DNA of 15,490 bases from CAZESH01 sp964514665 (GTDB taxonomy: Bacteria; Bacillota; Bacilli; Paenibacillales; KCTC-25726). Below, in pieces: positions 8,065-13,781 of the stretch (the first letter of the stretch is position 1; each line of letters starts with the position of its first letter). Location: NCBI GenBank assembly GCA_964514665.1, contig CAZESH010000075.1, positions 1 through 15,490 of the forward strand, read 5' to 3'. A program made the translations under genes and the position numbers. The notes below the pieces were generated by a model. The model saw only the letters and a program-made list of their open reading frames with translations. It ran no database searches and had not been told where the DNA came from.

Positions 8065-8080
8065 ATCACATCATTGTGAT
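8065..8080. promoter_or_regulatory. 6-4-6 inverted repeat at the predicted narK transcription start
   Basis: ATCACA-TCAT-TGTGAT spans about +1 to +16 of the transcript from the consensus promoter. It may be a repressor operator or, in RNA, a 5' stem with a four-base loop that protects the transcript. It does not match the CRP or FNR layouts, and no regulator is assigned. Confidence 0.4.
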
Positions 8081-8086
8081 ATTAAG

Positions 8087-8115
8087 ATTATATTTTTAAA
8101 CGCATTAGATGTCAA
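8087..8115 (-). promoter_or_regulatory. consensus sigma-A promoter of the nitrate operon
   Basis: On the minus strand TTGACA (8115-8110) and TATAAT (8092-8087) are both perfect and separated by exactly 17 bases. Initiation is expected near 8080, giving a leader of about 185 nt before narK. Such strength suits control by a downstream attenuator rather than by promoter activation. Confidence 0.8.
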
Positions 8116-8149
8116 TATATTTAACTTAAATTTAAAATAATCTCTTTTA

Positions 8150-8166
8150 TGTAGTATTATCTAACA
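8150..8166. promoter_or_regulatory. possible GlnR/TnrA box upstream of the nitrate promoter
   Basis: Read on the minus strand the site is TGTTA-N7-CTACA, matching the TGTNA-N7-TNACA nitrogen-control box at seven of eight fixed bases. It is centred about 78 bases upstream of the predicted start. The region is AT-rich, so a chance match is quite possible. Confidence 0.3.
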
Positions 8167-8283
8167 TGTAAAACCAAAGCTTAACCCCTCGCATATCCAG
8201 TTATTCCTATCCATTCGTTCTTTTTTTCAAAGCCGGCGTATAGAGATGATTCCGATAAAAGGCTACAGAAAGAAGGGACGAAT

Positions 8284-8607
8284 TTGTCTGCAGGACCAAA
8301 AAAGCAGCTAATCAAGCCAGGCAGCTTTTCATTCCACGCCGCCACCGACCGCGTTTGAACGCTTTACGATCATTATAACGTGCAGCTATTATTCCATGAC
8401 GTCAAGGTCGACTTTGCCTTCATCGGCGAATCGATTACACAGTTCTGGGATTTGCAGGCCCAATTCACTTCATCCGGCAAATTCTTGATCAATCGCGGAG
8501 CCGCAGCAGACGTTTCCGAGATCATGCTGCTGCGATTTCCGGCAACATTTCTCCGCCGACATCCAGCACTTGCTGTTTCGCAGTTTCAAAAGCGACTAGA
8601 TAGGTAG
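8284..8607 (+). pseudogene. decayed SGNH/GDSL hydrolase fragment
   Basis: This plus-strand remnant opens with a TTG after AGAAGGGACG and reads MSAGPKKQLIKPGSF. An in-frame TGA at 8356 interrupts it. Reading resumes as TLYDHYN and then VDFAFIGESITQFW, recognisable as the block I nucleophile region of SGNH hydrolases (usually GDS, here GES), followed by FLINRG and EIMLLRFPA. After about 8550 the similarity fades and the frame closes at 8607, well short of a full enzyme of 200 or more residues. An internal GTG at 8380 could restart translation but would give only a 75-residue stub. The family call rests on motif memory, not on a search. It is the only recognisable plus-strand coding remnant. Confidence 0.55.
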
Positions 8608-8694
8608 CAATAATCACGGAAGCAAGAATCAGGAAAAGCAAACATGCTCAACTTCCCTTTCTGCCGCTTTTTGTTTTATCCTGTCGAAAAATTT
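8522..8694 (-). pseudogene. possible remnant of a membrane-anchored sensor or chemotaxis-type protein N-terminus
   Basis: On the minus strand one frame reads KFFDRIKQKAAEREVE and then stops at a TGA. A second frame continues with a hydrophobic segment LLFLILASVIIATYLVAF and ETAKQQVLDVGGEMLP, ending at a TGA near 8522. Together they look like an amphipathic start plus first membrane helix broken by a frameshift, as at the N-terminus of methyl-accepting chemotaxis or similar sensor proteins. There is no start codon and the segment overlaps the end of the hydrolase remnant, so the true junction is unknown. This is a weak call. Confidence 0.25.
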
Positions 8695-8724
8695 AAAGAC
8701 TTGTCCTACATCGCAGCATATGTA

Positions 8725-9405
8725 TCATTTCCGCGCTGCAAGCCATTTCAACATGCCCGACACGATATATTGAGAACGGAGTGCTGCAGGTTTAAGAAAA
8801 CGTTTAAATTGTTCGGGATTATTTTGATCCGATATGGTGCGAATGACGGCATAGGGAACCTTATTTAAATAAGCGGCTTGCCCGACTGCAGCACTTTCTG
8901 CATCGACAGCCACGCCTCCCAGGATTGCCTTTTTGGATAAGTAAAATCGGTCGCCGGAAATGATTTTGCCTATAAATGTTCGGCCCTTCGCCAATCGGCC
9001 GGCCGATTTTCGGGCCAGAACAACAAGCATGGGATCAGCCGGAAAAATCGATGTTTTCATGTAGGGAATCACTCCAAGCGGGAAAAGCGGCCGGAAATCA
9101 ACATCATATTGTTGGGTTTTTGTAGAAATTACAGTATCTAAAATTTTAATTGTTCCAGGCTTCAAGCCCCCTGCTACACCGGTAAAAATAACACGACGCA
9201 CATGGAAGCGGCCAATCAATAGCTGAGTGGCAAGAGCGGCATTGACTTTGCCGACCCCCGATTTCCCGAGGACAATGGGAGCTTTATTTAAATACCCCAA
9301 ATAAAATTTTTTGCCGCCGATTTTAACAATTTTCCGTACCGTCATGCGCTTTAACAGAAATGAAATCTCCTCATCAAGCGCACCCAGAATTCCGGTTCGC
9401 ATCAT
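8725..9405 (-). CDS. mtnN: MTA/SAH nucleosidase family protein
   Basis: Members hydrolyse methylthioadenosine and S-adenosylhomocysteine to adenine and a thioribose product, recycling SAM by-products. The 226 residues match the family length of about 230. Visible are GALDEE near residues 8-13 (catalytic Glu12), KSGVGKVNAA, the TGVAGG glycine loop, SGDRF, the VDAESAA segment with the ribose-binding Glu, and RTISDQ with the catalytic Asp. The usual Met before that Glu (MEA in B. subtilis) is Ala here, so substrate preference may differ. The ATG at 9405, or the adjacent one at 9402, follows GGGGAA; upstream in-frame starts would add a basic 34-residue tail unknown in the family and run toward the terminator. 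Single gene, following a terminator, with no clear promoter seen. Confidence 0.82.
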   Translation of the reverse strand: MMRTGILGALDEEISFLLKRMTVRKIVKIGGKKFYLGYLNKAPIVLGKSGVGKVNAALATQLLIGRFHVRRVIFTGVAGGLKPGTIKILDTVISTKTQQYDVDFRPLFPLGVIPYMKTSIFPADPMLVVLARKSAGRLAKGRTFIGKIISGDRFYLSKKAILGGVAVDAESAAVGQAAYLNKVPYAVIRTISDQNNPEQFKRFLKPAALRSQYIVSGMLKWLAARK

Positions 9406-9482
9406 GTTGCATTCCCCGTTTCCTTTCATTGCTTTTATAGGATATGGCGTTGGAAAACGGTTGGTGTATACTTTAAAACGAC

Positions 9483-9524
9483 AAAAAAACCGCTTCATTC
9501 TGATCAAGCCTTCAGAATAAGCGG
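9483..9524 (-). terminator. strong intrinsic terminator after the SpoVIF-like gene
   Basis: On the minus strand CCGCTTATTCTGA pairs with TCAGAATGAAGCGG (one bulged base) around an eight-base loop, followed by seven Us (9489-9483). It begins 11 bases after the stop of the small gene and ends the fakA-to-SpoVIF-like unit. Confidence 0.9.
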
Positions 9525-9535
9525 AATTTTACGAT

Positions 9536-9823
9536 TCATCTGAACATCCCCCATAATTTGATCAAATGAAACGTGTTGTTGGGGTCTATTTTCTGTTCGA
9601 TTACAAAATGCACGATACTTTCCTTCTGCTGCTCCGAGGGATTTTCACCCAGCGCTTTGCACACGGCATTAAGCTTTTTTGAGATCTTGGCGCGATTCTG
9701 CAAATCCTGCTTGGTGACGCCGTCCAAAATCGCCGAAACCCGCTCCTTGTTGGCCGGAATCTTCATTTTCTTCTTGACGCGTTCCACCAGTTCTTTGGAA
9801 ATCCCGTATTGTTGGTAATTCAC
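9536..9823 (-). CDS. small SpoVIF-like sporulation protein
   Basis: The product is 95 residues, basic and helical-looking, with no membrane segment or signal peptide. The pattern of an N-terminal KKKMKIPANKERV segment, a middle helix ending in CKALGENPS, and a C-terminal VIEQKIDPNNTFHLIKLW stretch resembles the small stage VI sporulation protein F family of spore formers, where it is linked to late spore coat or germination properties. That link is from memory and moderate. GTG at 9823 is chosen because AGGAGG-type bases (GGAGG) lie eight bases upstream; a GTG at 9832 would overlap that site. A sigma-E/K-like -10 lies upstream. It is 83 bases after rbsK and followed by a strong terminator. 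Confidence 0.6.
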   Translation of the reverse strand: MNYQQYGISKELVERVKKKMKIPANKERVSAILDGVTKQDLQNRAKISKKLNAVCKALGENPSEQQKESIVHFVIEQKIDPNNTFHLIKLWGMFR

Positions 9824-9831
9824 TTTTGACA

Positions 9832-9836
9832 CCTCC
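9832..9836 (-). promoter_or_regulatory. ribosome binding site fixing the GTG start of the SpoVIF-like gene
   Basis: GGAGG on the minus strand is eight bases before GTG at 9823 and directly abuts the alternative GTG at 9832, ruling the latter out. It also forms part of the right arm of the 9833-9866 inverted repeat. Confidence 0.65.
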
Positions 9837-9866
9837 GCATACGATCATTGTCTATCCTATGCGGAG
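9833..9866 (-). repeat. 9-bp inverted repeat holding the ribosome binding site, with a sigma-E/K-like -10
   Basis: Perfect 9-bp arms CTCCGCATA (9833-9841) and TATGCGGAG (9858-9866) surround a 16-base loop. In mRNA arriving from rbsK the hairpin would hide most of the GGAGG site. The minus-strand CATAGGATA (9861-9853) fits the CATANNNTA -10 of mother-cell sigma factors. A transcript starting from it would lack the left arm, so the site would be free. No convincing -35 was found. Confidence 0.35.
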
Positions 9867-9906
9867 CAGTGAGCTCTTTTGCAGGTTACAGCGAAAATTG
9901 GACACA

Positions 9907-10815
9907 TCAGACTTGTTCGATTTCACCGCGACGGGGGATGGACACCATCGCTCCGTGGCGGGTGGTGGAGATTGCAGCAGCGCGGTTGGCAAAGGCTGCT
10001 GCCGTGAACAAATCCTTACCTTCATGCAGCACTGCGGCGAGTGCGCCGGCAAACGCATCTCCGGCCGCTGTCGAGTCCACCGTCTGAACGGGAATTCCCG
10101 GCATATAATCAAGCCTCTGTCCATCGGCAACAATCGCGCCCGCTTTGCCCAGCTTGACGATCACCTGACGCGGGCCCATGGCGAGCAGCTTGCGGGCCGC
10201 CGTCTCCGCGCTTTGCGGATCGGTCACGGGAATCCCCGTCAGGTGCTCCGCTTCGATCTGATTCGGCATAAGCAGATCAATCGTGTCCAGCAGCCCTGAT
10301 GGCAGCGGGCCTGCCGGAACCGGCGCAGGATCGAGCAGGATATAAGCGCCCTGAGCTTTGCCATGAATGGCGGCCATCCGCACTGCATCCAAAGGAACTT
10401 CCAGCTGCAGCATGACAATCTCTGCAGTTCCGGGAGCGCTTAGTTCCCGAGGGATATCATCCACGGCAAACGCTCCGTTAGCTCCGGAAACGATCACGAT
10501 GCTGTTCTCTCCCTGCGGATTGACGGATATCATCGCCAGGCCCGTAGGGACTCCGGGAAGCGCTTGGACATTGTCCGTATTGATCTTCTCGCTGCGCAAA
10601 AACCTCAGCAGCTCGCTTCCGAACTGATCATCCCCGACTCTCCCCGCCATTCTCACGGGAGCGCCCATGCGCGCCGCCGCTACCGCCTGATTGGCGCCTT
10701 TGCCTCCCGGGGAGTAATCAACACCGTCGGCCAGGAGCGTTTCCCCTGGCTTCACATGATGACGCACCGCCAAAACCATATCCATGTTCAAACTGCCGAT
10801 CACCGTAATTCCCAT
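9907..10815 (-). CDS. rbsK: ribokinase
   Basis: Ribokinase phosphorylates D-ribose to ribose-5-phosphate in the cytoplasm. The 302 residues show the PfkB-family layout: GSLNMDMV at the N-terminus, the substrate-binding GGKGANQA near residue 37, GRVGDDQFG near 58, the sugar-side EN and N-P-A-P turn region in the middle, and the catalytic DSTAAGDAFAG near residue 247, where the Asp before AF is the usual base. These motifs, with the ribokinase-like NMD start, favour ribokinase over fructokinase or adenosine kinase. The ATG follows GAGAGGAAG. It lies 16 bases after recG and seems to be in that operon; no ribose transporter or regulator is nearby, which is unusual for rbsK. Confidence 0.88.
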   Translation of the reverse strand: MGITVIGSLNMDMVLAVRHHVKPGETLLADGVDYSPGGKGANQAVAAARMGAPVRMAGRVGDDQFGSELLRFLRSEKINTDNVQALPGVPTGLAMISVNPQGENSIVIVSGANGAFAVDDIPRELSAPGTAEIVMLQLEVPLDAVRMAAIHGKAQGAYILLDPAPVPAGPLPSGLLDTIDLLMPNQIEAEHLTGIPVTDPQSAETAARKLLAMGPRQVIVKLGKAGAIVADGQRLDYMPGIPVQTVDSTAAGDAFAGALAAVLHEGKDLFTAAAFANRAAAISTTRHGAMVSIPRRGEIEQV

Positions 10816-10831
10816 AGCTTGCTTCCTCTCT

Positions 10832-12883
10832 TTAATCCAGCTGATCGCCGGAGAAAATTTGTTCCCGATGTAGAAACCGACGCAGCGGCAAAAACGTCAG
10901 GCCGGTCCAAAAATCGTTGCGGGCCACAAGCTCGGAAGCGTCGTCTCTGGCCATCTCCAGCAGGTGAAAATCATGGGTCATGTCAGCCAATTTAAAGTCG
11001 GGCAGTCCGCTTTGTTTCGTGCCGAACAGATCACCCGGACCCCGCAGCTCCATATCCCGGCGGGCAATCTCAAAGCCGTCATTGGTTTCCGTCATGGCCA
11101 GCAAGCGTTCCTTTCCCGTTTCCGATTTCGGGTCGGCCATGAGAATGCAATGGGATTGGTGCTCTCCCCGTCCGACCCTGCCTCTCAGCTGATGAAGCTG
11201 CGACAAGCCGAAACGGTCCGCATCGTAGATCAGCATAATCGTGGCATTGGGCACGTCCACACCCACTTCAATGACCGTTGTCGATACAAGCGCCTGTATC
11301 CGATTGGCAATAAAATCCGCCATCACCTGCTCCTTCTCCTGCGGTGCCATTCGTCCGTGCAGTAATCCCGTACGGATCTCGGGCATCGCTTGAGTCAAAA
11401 TCGCGTGAACATCAATGGCATTCTGCACATCGAGCTTTTCCGATTCTTCAATCAACGGACAGATCACATACGCCTGCCGTCCGTTGCCGACCTCCTTACG
11501 AATAAAGGCGATAATCCGTTCCAGCATGTCGTGCTTCACCCAATACGTCTTGATCGGCTTGCGCCCTTTCGGCATTTCCTTCAAGGTCGAAATATCCATA
11601 TCGCCGAATGCGGTGATCGCCAACGTCCGCGGTATCGGAGTTGCCGTCATCGTCAGCACATCGGGCGTCATCCCCTTGCGGCGCAATATGCTGCGCTGGT
11701 TGACACCGAAGCGGTGCTGCTCATCCACCACCACGAGACCAAGCTTGCGGAAATACACATCCTCTTGGATAAGCGCATGCGTGCCAACCGCGATATCGAT
11801 CAAGCCCATCTGCAAGCTGGCCAAAATATCCCTTCGCTGGCGATCGCTCAAGCTTCCGGTGAGCAGGGCTACCTGAATCCCGTATGGGGTGAAAAGTTTT
11901 TGCAAAGAACGCAGATGCTGCTCGGCCAAAATTTCCGTCGGCACCATCAACGCCCCCTGACAGCCGGCTTTGACCGTTGCGAATAAGGCGGTCGCAGCCA
12001 CTACGGTTTTGCCTGCTCCTACATCGCCCTGCAGCAGACGATTCATGGAATAAGGCTGCTGCAGGTCATGCATCAGCTCGCCAATCACCCTTTTCTGCGA
12101 TTCGGTCAGTCGAAAAGGCAGCGAGCGCACAAAAGCGCGCACCTCCTCCATCGGAACCGGCTGCGCCGCCCCCTCGACCTTGCTGCGCGTAATCGCGCGA
12201 AAGGCGTGCAGCTTGAGCTGAAACAAAAACAGTTCCTCATAAACCAGTCGCCGTCTCGCTTCCCCGCCCAGCTCGGCATTATCCGGCTGATGCATCAACC
12301 ACACCGCCCGCTTGCGCGGCATCAGCTTGTGCTTATCCAGCAGTTCCGGCGGAAGATTCTCCTCAATCAAATTTCCGTACTGCGTCAAAGCTTGGCGAAT
12401 CACTTTGCGCAGCCATTTTTGCTGAATGCCCGCCGTCGCCGAATAAACCGGCTGAAGTGCGCCGCTTTGCGTGTCGCGCATGCCGGGAAATTCCGACTCG
12501 CTAACGGTCAGCTGTTTTCTCCGCTGATCCCATTTGCCGGTCAAGATAATCGTCTGCCCCGGCTGCAGCTTGTCTTTCAAAAAATGGCGGTTGAACCAAA
12601 CCGTTGTAACAAAAAAACGGTCAACCATGACCTTCAAGGTTAACCGGGATTTCTTCCTGCCGAACATCTGCACCAAAGGCTCGCTGAAAATTTTCCCTTC
12701 AACCGTGATCTTCTCCCCGTCCTTCACCATGGACAGGTCACGCAGCCGGTAATCCTCATAGCGAAACGGAAAATAGAGCAGCAGCTCGAGCACGCTGCCG
12801 ATGCCCAGCAGCTCGAGTTCCTTGACTTTTTGCAGGCCTACGCCCTGAATCTCTCTGAGCGGTACATGCTCCAAGTCAATCAT
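10832..12883 (-). CDS. recG: ATP-dependent DNA helicase RecG
   Basis: RecG remodels stalled replication forks and branch-migrates Holliday junctions. The 683 residues match B. subtilis RecG in length. An N-terminal wedge/OB domain (about 60-150, with VEGKIFSEP and LTGKWDQRRKQL) precedes the superfamily 2 motor: Walker A GDVGAGKT at 286-293, DEQH at 387-390, TATPIPRT at 413-420, VSTTVIEVGVDVPNA near 533-547 and QLRGRVGRG at 565-573. The C-terminal GPGDLFGTKQSG stretch is also typical. The ATG overlaps the stop of the degV-family gene by ATGA, so the two are translationally coupled. All motor motifs are intact. In B. subtilis recG also lies downstream of the fakA homologue yloV. Confidence 0.97.
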   Translation of the reverse strand: MIDLEHVPLREIQGVGLQKVKELELLGIGSVLELLLYFPFRYEDYRLRDLSMVKDGEKITVEGKIFSEPLVQMFGRKKSRLTLKVMVDRFFVTTVWFNRHFLKDKLQPGQTIILTGKWDQRRKQLTVSESEFPGMRDTQSGALQPVYSATAGIQQKWLRKVIRQALTQYGNLIEENLPPELLDKHKLMPRKRAVWLMHQPDNAELGGEARRRLVYEELFLFQLKLHAFRAITRSKVEGAAQPVPMEEVRAFVRSLPFRLTESQKRVIGELMHDLQQPYSMNRLLQGDVGAGKTVVAATALFATVKAGCQGALMVPTEILAEQHLRSLQKLFTPYGIQVALLTGSLSDRQRRDILASLQMGLIDIAVGTHALIQEDVYFRKLGLVVVDEQHRFGVNQRSILRRKGMTPDVLTMTATPIPRTLAITAFGDMDISTLKEMPKGRKPIKTYWVKHDMLERIIAFIRKEVGNGRQAYVICPLIEESEKLDVQNAIDVHAILTQAMPEIRTGLLHGRMAPQEKEQVMADFIANRIQALVSTTVIEVGVDVPNATIMLIYDADRFGLSQLHQLRGRVGRGEHQSHCILMADPKSETGKERLLAMTETNDGFEIARRDMELRGPGDLFGTKQSGLPDFKLADMTHDFHLLEMARDDASELVARNDFWTGLTFLPLRRFLHREQIFSGDQLD

Positions 12884-13737
12884 GGCTGTGCAGGGATCAT
12901 GAAGACCGCCGTCGCTCCCGGACCGGCGTGCGTTCCGATCACGGGACCAAACGTCGTATAGTCGAGTTTTTTGATTTCAAATCTTTGCCGCAGCAGCACA
13001 CTCAGTTCATCCGCCGCATCGGGAGCGTTGCTATGAGCGATAACGGCCTGCACAGGAATTCCCGAGAAATCCCGCTCAAGCAGCTCGATAATTCGCTGCA
13101 TCGCTTTCTTCTGGCCTCTTACCTTGTCCACGGGTGCCACCTCACCGGAAGCGTCGATCGTTAAAATCGGTTTAATGTTGAGCAGCGAGCCGAGCATCGC
13201 CGAAGCTTTGCCGATCCGGCCGCCTTTATACAAATACTCCAGCGTATCGACGATAAAATAAAGCCGCGTTTCCTTGCCGAGCCGCTCGATCATATCCAAA
13301 ATTTCCTGTTTGCTTTTGCCTTCTTTTGCCGCTTCTGCAGCCAAAACCACCATCATGCCCAAACCATAGGAGGCCGTCCTGGAGTCATACACCGTAATGT
13401 CCGCTTGTTCCTCCAAAAGCGATTTGGCCAATACGGCGGATTGATACGTTCCGCTGAAGGCCGACGACAGATGAATCGACAGAATAGCGGTATCCTGCTG
13501 CTCCAAGAGACCTTTGTAAACCTCCAGAAATTCAACCGGTGAAGGCTGGGAGGTAGTCGGCAATTCTGCGGCTGCGATTAATTTTTCATAAAATTGTTCA
13601 GGATGGATCGTTACCGCGTCAAAGTAGGTTTCCGCTCCAAAATGCACCTTCAGCGGCACCATCTCAATTCCCAGACGTTCTCTTTCCTGCTGGGGTATAT
13701 CGGCTGTGCTGTCCGTAACTATACGAACTCGACTCAA
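12880..13737 (-). CDS. DegV-family fatty acid-binding protein (FakB-like)
   Basis: DegV proteins bind a fatty acid; as FakB they present it to the kinase FakA, making acyl phosphate for phospholipid synthesis. The 285 residues carry the family signature: TDSTAD near the N-terminus, TSQPSP, the SSAFSGTY segment that contacts the acid carboxylate, DTLEYLYKGGRIGK in the middle, and GTHAGPGA near the C-terminus. The start is a TTG at 13737, preceded by AAGAGGTGAT; a GTG three codons upstream lies inside that site. It sits 44 bases after the fakA stop and overlaps recG by four bases, so the fakA neighbour strongly supports the FakB role. Which chain length it prefers cannot be read from sequence. 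Confidence 0.9.
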   Translation of the reverse strand: MSRVRIVTDSTADIPQQERERLGIEMVPLKVHFGAETYFDAVTIHPEQFYEKLIAAAELPTTSQPSPVEFLEVYKGLLEQQDTAILSIHLSSAFSGTYQSAVLAKSLLEEQADITVYDSRTASYGLGMMVVLAAEAAKEGKSKQEILDMIERLGKETRLYFIVDTLEYLYKGGRIGKASAMLGSLLNIKPILTIDASGEVAPVDKVRGQKKAMQRIIELLERDFSGIPVQAVIAHSNAPDAADELSVLLRQRFEIKKLDYTTFGPVIGTHAGPGATAVFMIPAQP

Positions 13738-13741
13738 TCGT

Positions 13742-13751
13742 ATCACCTCTT
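13742..13751 (-). promoter_or_regulatory. ribosome binding site fixing the TTG start of the degV-family gene
   Basis: AAGAGGTGAT on the minus strand ends four bases before TTG at 13737, with eight bases from GAGG to the codon. The upstream GTG at 13746 is part of the site itself. Confidence 0.65.
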
Positions 13752-13781
13752 GTTAAACTTTGAACCGGCAACCACCGGAAA

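Noticed and set aside
8065..8080. CRP, FNR or Rex site
   Set aside because: The arms are ATCACA-N4-TGTGAT, the reverse arrangement of TGTGA-N6-TCACA, and the spacing does not suit FNR or Rex.
8644..8868. Plus-strand open frame of 74 codons
   Set aside because: Overlaps the end of the nucleosidase gene on the other strand and has no ribosome binding site or family resemblance.
9406..9507. Longer nucleosidase with a 34-residue basic N-terminal extension
   Set aside because: It would begin close to the upstream terminator, has no good ribosome binding site, and the family starts at the MMRTG position.
9833..9866. Terminator of the rbsK transcript
   Set aside because: The repeat is not followed by a U-run on the minus strand and contains the ribosome binding site of the next gene.
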